Source: Vreelandella malpeensis (lineage in GTDB: Bacteria; Pseudomonadota; Gammaproteobacteria; Pseudomonadales; Halomonadaceae). Taken from it: 64,000 nucleotides of DNA. Location of the stretch: assembly GCF_020622355.1 (NCBI RefSeq), contig NZ_WHVL01000001.1, positions 496,001-560,000 on the forward strand. The letters run 5' to 3'. The notes under the pieces were generated by a model, which was not told the origin of the DNA, searched no databases, and worked only from the letters and a program-made list of their open reading frames with translations. Both the position numbers and the translations under genes were made by a program. Within the stretch, counting starts at the first letter, position 1; each line of letters begins with the position of its first letter. This document shows positions 1-9,627 of this stretch, piece after piece.

Positions 1-648
1 GAGGCCGTTACCCAAGCGTTTGCTAAAGCAGGCCACATCGATGTAGTGGTCAGCAACGCCGGCTACGGCGTGTTTGGCGCCGCCGAAGAGGCGACGGATG
101 AGCAGATAGAGCGCCAGATCACCACCAACCTGACCGGCTCGATTCAGTTCATTCGCGCGGTGCTGCCGCATCTGCGCCGGCAAGGCGGCGGGCGTATCGT
201 GCAGGTGTCCTCGGAAGGTGGGCAGATCGCCTACCCCTGCTTCAGTCTTTATCACGCCAGCAAGTGGGGTATCGAAGGATTCGTCGAATCCGTCGCTCAG
301 GAAGTCTCCCCCTGGAATATCGACTTCATTCTGGCCGAGCCCGGCCCCACCGCGACCTCGTTCGCTGCTTCGCTGGACCAAACAGCGCCCATGGCGCTTT
401 ACGAAGACACCCCGGTCGGCGAGTTTCGCCGCGCCCTGGCCTCGGGCGAATTCACCATCAAGGGCGATGCGCTCAAGACCGTTAACGCCATCATCGACGC
501 CGCCGATATGGCAACCCCCCCGCTGCGCCTGGCATTAGGCAGCACGGCTTACGACTCCATCCACCATGCGCTCGAACAGCGGATGAGTGAACTGGAAGCG
601 AACAAAGCGCTAACGCTGTCGGCCGACAAGGATGAGTTCATCGAATAG
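1..648 (+). CDS. SDR family oxidoreductase (5' truncated by window edge)
   Basis: The reading frame is open from base 1, so the gene starts upstream of the window; about 215 C-terminal residues are visible. Seen: the NAG motif just after the window start (VVVSNAGYG), a strand ending in a Ser (VQVSSEGG), and the catalytic YxxxK motif as YHASK. This is the classical short-chain dehydrogenase/reductase arrangement with a Rossmann fold using NAD(P)H. The substrate cannot be inferred; the tail after the active site (AEPGPTATSF) fits single-domain classical SDRs. It ends at TAG 646-648 and is followed by a strong hairpin at 690-720. Confidence 0.85.
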   Translation, partial: EAVTQAFAKAGHIDVVVSNAGYGVFGAAEEATDEQIERQITTNLTGSIQFIRAVLPHLRRQGGGRIVQVSSEGGQIAYPCFSLYHASKWGIEGFVESVAQEVSPWNIDFILAEPGPTATSFAASLDQTAPMALYEDTPVGEFRRALASGEFTIKGDALKTVNAIIDAADMATPPLRLALGSTAYDSIHHALEQRMSELEANKALTLSADKDEFIE

Positions 649-1045
649 CGTGTACCTTCCACGCAGGGGAAAATAAGCCTTTGGATATGCTTGATCGGCT
701 CAGGCCATGAGCCGATCAAGGCTGGTATTTAGCTCATGCAGGGGACTCAGCGAGCTGACAACGTAGGTGAGAAAGGGGCGAAGCCGGTACGTGTACCAAT
801 CAGGTACTCGCCACTGCGCTTTGAATATGCCCCGGCGTGGCGCGGGCATCCTGATGCGGTGAGCCTCTCACCTTCCCTATCGCTTCCGGCAGGTTCACGA
901 AGGCGATAGCGCCAACCGGACAACCAGGCTGACACAGGAGACATGCTTAGCCCGACACGAAGTCCTCGCTCGTTTACACTAGCGCGACCGCCTTTAGGAT
1001 GAGCTTTTCTCACCACGTTGACACCCAGCCCCTTCCCCACCTGGG
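649..1045. other. Intergenic region with several hairpins, no supported gene
   Basis: About 400 bp without a gene I can support. It holds a perfect 13-bp inverted repeat (690-702/708-720) and smaller inverted repeats at 786-797 (GGTAC/GTACC), 859-873 (GGTGAG/CTCACC) and 877-909 (CTATCGC/GCGATAG). A 97-codon minus-strand frame covers 747-1040, but I recognise nothing in it. The clustering of short hairpins allows a structured RNA, which is only a guess. Confidence 0.4.
690..720. terminator. 13-bp perfect inverted repeat, terminator-like
   Basis: CTTGATCGGCTCA at 690-702 is repeated as its exact complement at 708-720, with a 5-nt loop. It lies 41 bp after the SDR stop codon. There is no T-run after the stem, so it may stabilise the 3' end of the mRNA instead of acting as a simple Rho-independent terminator. 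Confidence 0.55.
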
Positions 1046-1945
1046 ATGCACCTCATGTCCATTGCCCAACACCCTTCGAAGTTGAGCCTGCCTCAGGTCA
1101 ATCCCGGTGTATCGACGGTGCTGGAGTATCTGCTGCTCAAATTTCCGGCCATTAGTGATGCGACATGGCGTGAGCGCATGGCCAGCGGCAAGGTGCATCG
1201 CGATGACGGTAGCTGGATTACGCCGGCCTCATTCTTCAAGCCCCATCTTCGTGTGTTCTATTATCGCGAAGTCGCAAGCGAGCCGCGCATTCCCTTCGCC
1301 GAGCATGTTGTCTATTAAGACGAGCACATTCTGGTGGCCTACAAACCCCACTTTCTACCCGTCACGCCCGGCGGGCGCTACGTTAACGAGTGCCTGCAAC
1401 AGCGGCTGCGACAAAGCACGGGGATCGAAGCGTTGCAGCCGGTGCATCGTCTGGATCGAGTGACGGCAGGGCTGGTGCTTTGCTCGCTCAATCCCGAGAC
1501 CCGCGCGCTGTATCACCAGCTGTTCAAGTCACGACAGATTCACAAAACCTATCAGGCCATCGCCGAGGTAGACGGCGCTACGTCATGGGTGGGTCGAGAG
1601 TGGGAAGTAAGAAATCGCATCGAGCCAAGCGAGCAGCGCTTTCGCATGCGGATCACCGAAGGCGACGCCAACAGCTACTCGGTGATCCGCTGCGTGCAGC
1701 AAAACGGCACCCGTGCACTGTTCGAATTACACCCCGTCAGCGGGCGCCGCCACCAGCTACGCCTGCACATGCAGTCACTCGGCTGGCCGATTTTGAATGA
1801 CCGCTACTACCCGGTGCTGCAGCCGCTCTCGCCGGATGACTATATGCGCCCTTTGCAGCTGCTCTCCAAGGGGTTCGAGTTCACTGATCCCGTAACACAT
1901 GAGCATAGGTGCATTGAATACGATGGCGACCTGACGCTTGAATAG
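1046..1945 (+). pseudogene. RluA-family 23S/tRNA pseudouridine synthase, interrupted by in-frame TAA
   Basis: One frame runs 1046-1945 except for a TAA at 1316-1318. Upstream are 90 codons of N-terminal region. Downstream lies the catalytic domain with HRLDR (catalytic Asp) followed by VTAGLVL, and near the end the GRRHQLRLHMQSLGWPI block typical of RluA/RluC/RluD enzymes, which isomerise uridine to pseudouridine in rRNA or tRNA. The sequence on both sides of the stop reads as one continuous protein (FAEHVVY, stop, DEHILVAYKP), so one changed base would restore it, for example CAA (Gln) to TAA. A GTG at 1334 could restart translation of the catalytic part. I cannot tell a real mutation from a base-call error. 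Confidence 0.8.
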
Positions 1946-2298
1946 CGCGGCGTTATTACTCCCTATCCTTGACTCTTCGCAGTATGCCTCGAACCAGCCC
2001 GTGTTGTTCAGTTAAGCCCGCCTTTTGCGCGCTTTCATGATGGGCCTCATAACCTCGCGACGCGCCATGATTGCGGCGCTAAGCAAACTAAAGGGAGTAC
2101 CGACTTACTCTCCGCTTGGGCCGATACTCTATCCATCAGCACGCGCGTCAAACGCCCATTGACGTAACCAAAGAGATGTAGCGTGAGCAGCCAAAATGAG
2201 CTATTCACGCACCAATGAGCGTATCGAGATATTCCGAAGGATCGGGTAGTCTTCAATAGTATGCGTTTGGTTCTTGAGACCGCCGTCCTTATTTCTCA
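1946..2298. other. Intergenic region, transition to AT-rich island
   Basis: No gene supported. A 69-codon minus-strand frame (2047-2256) matches nothing I know and has no visible ribosome binding site. Base composition falls sharply near 2280. A 10-bp word, TTCAATAGTA, at 2252-2261 also occurs in the last codons of guaA (4921-4930); see findings. Confidence 0.4.
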
Positions 2299-3486
2299 TT
2301 AAAATAATTTTCTTTGATCTCTATTCTTTATTCCTTTTTCTAACAGGTGCTTGTATAGCAAGCCAGCTCCTGAGCTACCAGGCAAATAAACCTCGCTATT
2401 AAAGTCGGAATCTACTAAATCAATACGATTGAAGATACCCAAATATTCTTCAACAGAAACAACTCTAGGTTCTTCAACTATTTCCAAGAAAGCATCTTTT
2501 AAAAACCTAATCAAAGCATTAAAACCTGTGGTCTTGTTTAAGATCATGCCCTGTTCGTTACTTTCCCAAGCCTGTCCCCACCTCAAGCGAACAGCATCAA
2601 AATAGTTACTAATATTTAAAAATATGTAAACTGGTTTTTTATTTCTATAAAATGTTACAAAAATCCTATTTTTCCAGTTCTCAGAAGGTTCACGTTTGTG
2701 CGAAAACCCTAAAATACTTTTACTTCTTTCCTTTTCTTGGCCACTAGGCAAATGTCTTAAGATACCATTAACAACAGTAGCCTGTGCTAAAGTTTCATTA
2801 TCAATCCCTGGAGTTCTTTTACCTAGCCTCTTTATTTTTCTAAAAAAAGGGCCAGACTTGTTTAACTTTTTTTCAAGAACTTGTTCGTCATTATTTAAAG
2901 CAACAACTACATCATGTGCAACCTTAAAAGGGCTATCTTCTTTCGCATAGTCTAACAAATCATACATCAAAGACTTATTAACTTTTGTTTGAGCCAAATT
3001 TACGCGAGAAAAAATTTCAGCCTGATCAGCGACATCTGCGCCTACAAAAATTGAAACATTTACTTCAAACGGCTCTTTATCATCACTTCTTTTTTCAAGT
3101 CCCGCTAGTCTGTGCTGACCGTCAATAACAAAAGCAGACTCCTCTAAAGGAATTGATTTCTCACCTTCACCACCTTCATACTTATCAATAAGCAATTCTA
3201 AAAGGCTGGGGCAATTAGCTATTTCCCTTAGTGAAACACAACGCTCATCTACTGCTAATATTATTGAAGTTGGAAAGGTGGCGTAATCAAGATTTACGTA
3301 TTCTCTTAAAGATTTAAGACGACTAGGAGAAAGTTCACGCTGAATTCCGGCAATACTGCCCGGATTACCTTCTGAAAACTCTCTAACATCTACGGTGGCA
3401 ATTTCCAAAAGATCTCTACTATCTATTGCGCCAATATAGAATTCACCTATAGGCTGCTGTACTCGTAAAACTTTTAAAATTTTCAT
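2299..3486 (-). CDS. DGQHR domain protein (DndB-like/ParB-like fold)
   Basis: A 395-residue protein. The signature DGQHR motif lies near residue 121 (VIDGQHRLAGLE), preceded by a conserved-looking block (RELSPSRLKSLREYV), and followed at about residue 155 by DQAEIFSRVN, the Q-x3-F-x2-x-N element that accompanies DGQHR in this family. Family knowledge: DGQHR proteins include DndB, the regulator of phosphorothioate DNA modification, and are common in defence islands; the motif-bearing domain resembles ParB/sulfiredoxin folds. The gene starts 2 bp after the membrane-protein gene stop, with AAGGA before its ATG, so it is the last gene of a three-gene operon. Base composition is far more AT-rich than the surrounding chromosome. 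Its exact role (DNA-end sensing, nuclease, or repressor) cannot be read from sequence. Confidence 0.75.
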   Translation of the reverse strand: MKILKVLRVQQPIGEFYIGAIDSRDLLEIATVDVREFSEGNPGSIAGIQRELSPSRLKSLREYVNLDYATFPTSIILAVDERCVSLREIANCPSLLELLIDKYEGGEGEKSIPLEESAFVIDGQHRLAGLEKRSDDKEPFEVNVSIFVGADVADQAEIFSRVNLAQTKVNKSLMYDLLDYAKEDSPFKVAHDVVVALNNDEQVLEKKLNKSGPFFRKIKRLGKRTPGIDNETLAQATVVNGILRHLPSGQEKERSKSILGFSHKREPSENWKNRIFVTFYRNKKPVYIFLNISNYFDAVRLRWGQAWESNEQGMILNKTTGFNALIRFLKDAFLEIVEEPRVVSVEEYLGIFNRIDLVDSDFNSEVYLPGSSGAGLLYKHLLEKGIKNRDQRKLF

Positions 3487-3488
3487 AG

Positions 3489-4010
3489 TTAATTTCCTTG
3501 AGCCATTTTGTTTCTTTCGTTCAATATATTTTTAGCTCTGTCCTCAAAATTGTTTTTTGGAATACTAGCCCTAGATTTAATTAGCAAAAAAAGCCAAAAC
3601 AGCAAAACGATAAAGTATAAAAAAAAGCCAAAAGTAGTAACACTTGAATACAGCTCTTTTGAAAAACCGTTACTTTCAGAAAGTATATAACCACAAATCA
3701 AACTTGGCAAAGCACACAATATTATAGCGCAAAAAAACCAGCATCCATTTAGCTTTTTAAAATTAGTAACCAAAAGTGCTGCAATTGCTCCACACAAACC
3801 TAATACTGGTAAAGTTATTTGCCCAGAGCTCCAATATGATAAAAAAACACTCGTAAAACTATAGTTTTGAAACTGATCATTTCGATCAGCTAGAGGAATA
3901 GCAATTAATGCTACTGGTAAGAAGGTAAAGAGCACCATAAAAATAGCTTCTGACAGAGATTGCCAAATAGGATTTATTTGAAGCTTTTTTAAAAAATTTG
4001 TTTTTGACAT
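3489..4010 (-). CDS. Four-helix membrane protein of the Dam/DGQHR cassette, unknown function
   Basis: A 173-residue protein I do not recognise. Four hydrophobic segments are visible, at about residues 20-40, 55-80, 92-110 and 122-145, with a short basic N-terminus and a polar, basic C-terminal tail (NNFEDRAKNILNERNK) likely facing the cytoplasm. AGGAG precedes the ATG at 4010. It sits 12 bp after the methylase stop and 2 bp before the DGQHR gene. Small membrane proteins in defence operons often act as membrane-damaging effectors, but nothing in this sequence proves that. Confidence 0.6.
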   Translation of the reverse strand: MSKTNFLKKLQINPIWQSLSEAIFMVLFTFLPVALIAIPLADRNDQFQNYSFTSVFLSYWSSGQITLPVLGLCGAIAALLVTNFKKLNGCWFFCAIILCALPSLICGYILSESNGFSKELYSSVTTFGFFLYFIVLLFWLFLLIKSRASIPKNNFEDRAKNILNERNKMAQGN

Positions 4011-4022
4011 AAACTCCTCTAC

Positions 4023-4817
4023 TTACTCAAACAAAAAAAGGGACTCACTTGTAATTTTTCGAAATGCTGACTTCCCAGAAATCCTTGAAAATCTTTCCAA
4101 AGACTTTATCTTAGCAATATCGTTATAAAGCTCATGCAGGCTGGAATGATCGGCATTAGTTAAAATCACTTTAGCTCCTCTATCTAAAGCTAAAGAAATA
4201 CATTTTTTCAATCTTACTTGATCGTCCCAACTAAAAATTTTTTGATTATATTTTAGAAAACCATTTAGATTATGAGCAGTTGTATATGGAGGATCCAAAA
4301 ATATTAAGTCACCATCTCTAGCTTGACTCATAGTATGCTCAAAATCATTAGCAGAAACATCAGCACGGCTCAAAATATCACTAGCCATTTTAAAATCATC
4401 ATTATCCATAATAACTTTATTTTTCGTGCCAATAGGCACGTTAAACTGCCCTTTACTATTCTCTCTATACAAACCGTTCCAGCAAGTTCTATTTAAATAT
4501 ATAAATTGAGCTGCCCTAGTATGTTTTGTTAGCCTCTTCCGTGACCTCTCTTGATAATAAAATTCTCTAGAATGCTTTTTTTGTAATCTATAAAGTTCAT
4601 TCTGAACTTTTTTCCAATCATTACGAATTGCCTGATACACTTCTATTAGTCGAACATTCAGATCTGATAAAATCGCTGCATCAGGTTGCAAATGAAAAAA
4701 TACTGCTCCACCACCTAAAAAAGGTTCGATATATCTACCGGAAAAGCGTGGAAGCGAAAAAGCAGAGTCCGAAACAAGCCATCTTTTACCTCCAGCCCAT
4801 TTAATGAATGGTTCCAA
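4023..4817 (-). CDS. Dam-like N6-adenine DNA methyltransferase (D12 class)
   Basis: 264 residues, close to the length of Dam (about 270-280). Motifs in order: FIKWAGGKRWL at the N-terminus (AdoMet-binding), YIEPFLGGGAVFFHL near residue 30 (motif I), and FLDPPYTTAH near residue 173, where DPPY is the catalytic motif IV of N6-adenine methylases. The target site is unknown, though the D12 class is often GATC-specific. The start is TTG at 4817: an in-frame TAG lies only three codons upstream, and a GGGA ribosome binding sequence precedes the TTG. It is the first gene of an AT-rich operon with a membrane protein and a DGQHR protein. No restriction endonuclease gene lies beside it, so it may be part of an unusual modification or defence cassette. 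Confidence 0.85.
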   Translation of the reverse strand: MEPFIKWAGGKRWLVSDSAFSLPRFSGRYIEPFLGGGAVFFHLQPDAAILSDLNVRLIEVYQAIRNDWKKVQNELYRLQKKHSREFYYQERSRKRLTKHTRAAQFIYLNRTCWNGLYRENSKGQFNVPIGTKNKVIMDNDDFKMASDILSRADVSANDFEHTMSQARDGDLIFLDPPYTTAHNLNGFLKYNQKIFSWDDQVRLKKCISLALDRGAKVILTNADHSSLHELYNDIAKIKSLERFSRISGKSAFRKITSESLFLFE

Positions 4818-4863
4818 AATAAGTCCCTACAAAACTTGGCTTTAATTGAATTTGATTTTTTTG

Positions 4864-4890
4864 TAAAAAAGCCCACCTAAGCGGGCTTTG
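4864..4890 (-). terminator. Rho-independent terminator of guaA
   Basis: Read on the minus strand, AAAGCCC pairs with GGGCTTT around an 8-nt centre that may extend the stem with a G-T pair, followed by a run of six T. It lies 22 bp after the guaA stop and just before the promoter region of the AT-rich methylase operon on the same strand. Confidence 0.8.
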
Positions 4891-4911
4891 AATAATCTTA
4901 TATACTAACAG

Positions 4912-6489
4912 TCATTCCCATTCAATAGTAGCCGGCGGCTTACTACTGACATCATAAGTCACCCGCGACACCCCTTCCAGCTCATTGATCACCCGATTGG
5001 ACACCTTCTCCAGCAGCTCGTAGGGCAAGTGCGCCCAGCGGGCGGTCATGAAGTCGATGGTTTCTACCGCGCGCAGGGCGATGACCCATTCGTAGCGGCG
5101 GCCGTCGCCGACCACGCCGACGGATTTGACCGGCAGGAACACGGCAAACGCCTGGCTGGTTTTCTCGTACCAGCCGGCGGCGCGCAGTTCTTCGATGAAG
5201 ATGGCGTCGGCTTCGCGCAGGATGTCGGCGTACTCTTTTTTCACTTCGCCCAGAATCCGCACGCCCAGGCCCGGCCCCGGGAAGGGGTGGCGGTAGACCA
5301 TGTCGTAGGGCAGGCCGAGCTCGAGGCCGAGTTTGCGCACTTCGTCCTTGAACAGCTCGCGCAGCGGCTCGACGAGCTTGAGCTTCATGGTTTCCGGAAG
5401 GCCGCCCACGTTGTGGTGGGATTTGATCACGTGGGCCTTGCCGGTCTTGCTAGCGGCGGATTCGATCACGTCCGGGTAGATGGTGCCCTGGGCGAGGAAC
5501 TCGACGCCGTCGATCTTGCTGGCCTCTTCGTCGAATACGTCAATAAACGTGTTGCCGATGATCTTGCGCTTGGCTTCCGGGTCGTTCTCGCCTTTGAGCT
5601 TGCCCAGGAACAGGTCCTCGGCGTCGACGCGGATCACCTTCACGCCCATGTGCTGGGCGAAGGTTTCCATGACTTGGTTGCCTTCGTCCTTGCGCAGCAG
5701 GCCGTTATCCACAAACACACAGGTGAGCTGATCGCCAATCGCCTTGTGGAGAAGTGCGGCGACCACGGAAGAATCCACGCCGCCGGAGAGGCCGAGCAGC
5801 ACGTGGCGGTCGCCCACCTGCTCGCGTACGCGCTGTACCTGGTCTTCGATGATCTGGGCCGGGGTCCAGAGCTTCTCGGCTTTACAGATGTTGAGCACGA
5901 AGTGCTCGAGGATGCGCTGGCCCTGCAGGGTGTGGGTCACTTCCGGGTGGAACTGCACGCCATAGAACTGCTTCTCTTCCCAGGCCATGGCGGCAATCGG
6001 GCAGCTCGGGGTGGAGGCGGTCACGGTGAAGGTGTCCGGGGCCTTGGCGACCTTGTCACCGTGGCTCATCCACACGTCGAGCAGTGCCTTGCCGGATTCC
6101 GCGTCCACGTGATCCTTGATGCCGTCGAACAGGGCGTTGTCCGCGTCGATCTGGATCTGGGCGTAGCCGAACTCGCGCTGCTGAGAGCCTTCCACCTTGC
6201 CGCCGAGCTGCTCGGCCATGGTCTGCATGCCATAGCAAATGCCGAAGACCGGAAGATTCATCTCGAACACGCACGCGGGGGCGCGCGGGGACTCAAGCTC
6301 CGTGACCGACTCCGGCCCGCCGGCGAGGATGATGCCGTTGGGGTTGTACTCGCGGATCTCCTCTTCGCTGATGTCGAAGGCGCGAACCTCGGAGTAGACG
6401 CCGATCTCGCGCACGCGGCGGGCGATGAGCTGGGTGTACTGGGAGCCGAAATCGAGAATCAGGATCTTGTGGGCGTGAATGTCGGTCAT
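4912..6489 (-). CDS. guaA: GMP synthase (glutamine-hydrolysing)
   Basis: Converts XMP to GMP using ATP and glutamine, the last step of guanine nucleotide synthesis in the cytoplasm. Seen: class I glutamine amidotransferase domain (about residues 8-200) with nucleophile Cys in FGICYGMQ and the His/Glu pair in [13 protein letters not shown] pyrophosphatase domain with P-loop [10 protein letters not shown]-terminal dimerisation domain with [10 protein letters not shown] and the conserved end PPATIEWE. The start chosen is the ATG at 6489 ([12 protein letters not shown]), giving 525 residues like the E. coli enzyme; a TTG 15 bp upstream in the same frame is less likely. It lies 106 bp after guaB on the same strand, the usual guaBA order. 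Confidence 0.98.
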   Translation of the reverse strand: MTDIHAHKILILDFGSQYTQLIARRVREIGVYSEVRAFDISEEEIREYNPNGIILAGGPESVTELESPRAPACVFEMNLPVFGICYGMQTMAEQLGGKVEGSQQREFGYAQIQIDADNALFDGIKDHVDAESGKALLDVWMSHGDKVAKAPDTFTVTASTPSCPIAAMAWEEKQFYGVQFHPEVTHTLQGQRILEHFVLNICKAEKLWTPAQIIEDQVQRVREQVGDRHVLLGLSGGVDSSVVAALLHKAIGDQLTCVFVDNGLLRKDEGNQVMETFAQHMGVKVIRVDAEDLFLGKLKGENDPEAKRKIIGNTFIDVFDEEASKIDGVEFLAQGTIYPDVIESAASKTGKAHVIKSHHNVGGLPETMKLKLVEPLRELFKDEVRKLGLELGLPYDMVYRHPFPGPGLGVRILGEVKKEYADILREADAIFIEELRAAGWYEKTSQAFAVFLPVKSVGVVGDGRRYEWVIALRAVETIDFMTARWAHLPYELLEKVSNRVINELEGVSRVTYDVSSKPPATIEWE

Positions 6490-6595
6490 GGCGGTATCTC
6501 TCAAGCAGTGTAGGCGCAGCCGCTAAGGCGTTGACAAGAGCTGTAAAAAGCAAGCGACGGGCCTGTGCCCGCCGCCGTGATTCTGAACCCCGGGG

Positions 6596-8119
<1,524 letters not shown>

Positions 8120-8218
8120 TTATAGCGTTTTGAGGGGTGCGCCAGCAATGCGGCATCATGGCATGGCCTCTGCGCCCCACTTACCTAGCGCAACTTGCCA
8201 TCGAACCGAGACGAGCCC

Positions 8219-9559
8219 ATGTCAGACGCAGCCAAAGCCCTTTCCGTCAGCGACCTCAACAAGCATGCCCGCCAGGCGCTGGAGCGCGACCTGGGCGAGG
8301 TGTGGGTCGAGGGGGAGCTTTCGAACGTCTCCAAGCCCGCCTCCGGGCATATCTACTTCACCTTGAAGGACGACCGCGCCCAGGTGCGCTGCGCGCTGTT
8401 TCGCCAACGCGCGCGCTTCGTGGCCGCGCCCCTGCGCGATGGCGATCAGGTGAAGCTACGGGGCCGGGTGTCGCTGTTCGAGCCGCGTGGCGACTACCAG
8501 CTGATCGCCGAGGCGGTGCAGGCGGCGGGGCTTGGCGAGCTGCTGGCCGCCTTCGAGCGTCTGAAGGCGCAGCTCGAAGCCGAAGGCGTGTTCGCCAACG
8601 CTCGCCCCCTGCCCTACCCGCCGCGCAAGCTGTTGATCCTGAGCTCCGCGACCGGGGCGGCGATTCGCGACGTGCTGGCGGTCCTGAAAGCGCGCTGGCC
8701 GCTGGCGGACGTGACGCTGATTCCCGTGCCGGTGCAAGGGGCGGAGGCCGCCCCTGCGATGATCGCAGCCCTCGGGCTTCTGAACCGCCAGGCGCGGCTC
8801 GACCCGGCTCGGGATGCGATCCTGATCACCCGCGGCGGCGGAAGCCTGGAGGATCTGTGGGCGTTCAACAACGAGCACCTGGCGCGGGCGATCTTCCACT
8901 CGCGGCTTCCGGTGATGTCCGCCGTGGGCCACGAGGTGGATACCACGCTCGCCGATTACGCCGCCGACCTGCGCGCCCCTACCCCTTCGGCGGCGGCGGA
9001 GCGGCTGGTGCCGGATGGCCAGGCCCTGGTGCAGGCGCTTGCCCGGCACGAGGCGCGGCTGGCCCGCGCCATGCAGGCCCGGCTCGAACGCGACAGCCAG
9101 CGCCTGGACACCCTGCGCGCGCGGCTGCGCCACCCGGGCGAGCGCCTGGCTCAGCAGCGCCGCCACGTGGACACCCTCGCTCAGCGCCTTCACCGCGCCG
9201 CCCGGCTCGCCCTGACCCAGCAGCAGCACCGCGTGGCCCAGCTTTGCCGGCGGATGGAAAGCCAGGACATGGCGCGGCTTCACCAGGGCGAGCAGGCGCG
9301 CCTGACGCAGCTGTCGCGGCGGCTGGAAGGCGCCATGGCGCGCGGCCTGCACGATCACCGCGCCCGGTTGAGCAGCGCCGCGCGGGAGCTCAATGCCATA
9401 AGCCCCTTGGCGGTGCTGGGTCGGGGCTACGCCATCGCTCAGGATGAGGCCGGGCAGGTAGTGCGCAGGGCCAAAGACGTGACTCCAGGCCAGGCGCTAT
9501 CGCTGCGCTTGGGAGAAGGCCGGTTGAGCGTCGAGGTCAAGCGTCGCTATCAAAAGTAG
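8219..9559 (+). CDS. xseA: Exodeoxyribonuclease VII large subunit
   Basis: Catalytic subunit of exonuclease VII, which with XseB degrades single-stranded DNA to oligonucleotides. Seen: N-terminal OB fold (SVSDLNKHARQALERDLG, VEGELSNVSKPASGHIYF), the catalytic core with ITRGGGSLEDLWAFN and SAVGHEVDTTLADYAAD, then a long Arg/Gln-rich coiled region and the C-terminal segment ending VEVKRRY. The start used is ATG 8219 (MSDAAKALS), 446 residues; an upstream ATG at 8195 adds eight residues without family support. It is divergent from guaB, the usual neighbourhood in gammaproteobacteria. Confidence 0.96.
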   Translation: MSDAAKALSVSDLNKHARQALERDLGEVWVEGELSNVSKPASGHIYFTLKDDRAQVRCALFRQRARFVAAPLRDGDQVKLRGRVSLFEPRGDYQLIAEAVQAAGLGELLAAFERLKAQLEAEGVFANARPLPYPPRKLLILSSATGAAIRDVLAVLKARWPLADVTLIPVPVQGAEAAPAMIAALGLLNRQARLDPARDAILITRGGGSLEDLWAFNNEHLARAIFHSRLPVMSAVGHEVDTTLADYAADLRAPTPSAAAERLVPDGQALVQALARHEARLARAMQARLERDSQRLDTLRARLRHPGERLAQQRRHVDTLAQRLHRAARLALTQQQHRVAQLCRRMESQDMARLHQGEQARLTQLSRRLEGAMARGLHDHRARLSSAARELNAISPLAVLGRGYAIAQDEAGQVVRRAKDVTPGQALSLRLGEGRLSVEVKRRYQK

Positions 9560-9580
9560 CGCCCGGCAGAGGCCGGGCGC
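9559..9580. terminator. GC-rich hairpin between xseA and DUF3618 gene
   Basis: GCGCCCGGC (9559-9567) and GCCGGGCGC (9572-9580) form a 9-bp stem beginning at the xseA stop codon. The two genes converge here, so it may serve both; no T-run follows on either strand. Confidence 0.5.
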
Positions 9581-9627
9581 AAAGGGGGCAAGCATCTTGC
9601 CAGCGTTTTAAGATCAGCGCTTTGAGA

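Noticed and set aside
747..1040. 97-codon minus-strand frame
   Set aside because: No family, no ribosome site, overlaps the hairpin cluster; kept only as an unexplained region.
2047..2256. 69-codon minus-strand frame
   Set aside because: No recognisable product and no start signals.
5029..6513. 494-codon open frame antisense to guaA
   Set aside because: Its coding frame is a by-product of high GC in the third codon position of guaA; composition is biased and no family is recognisable.
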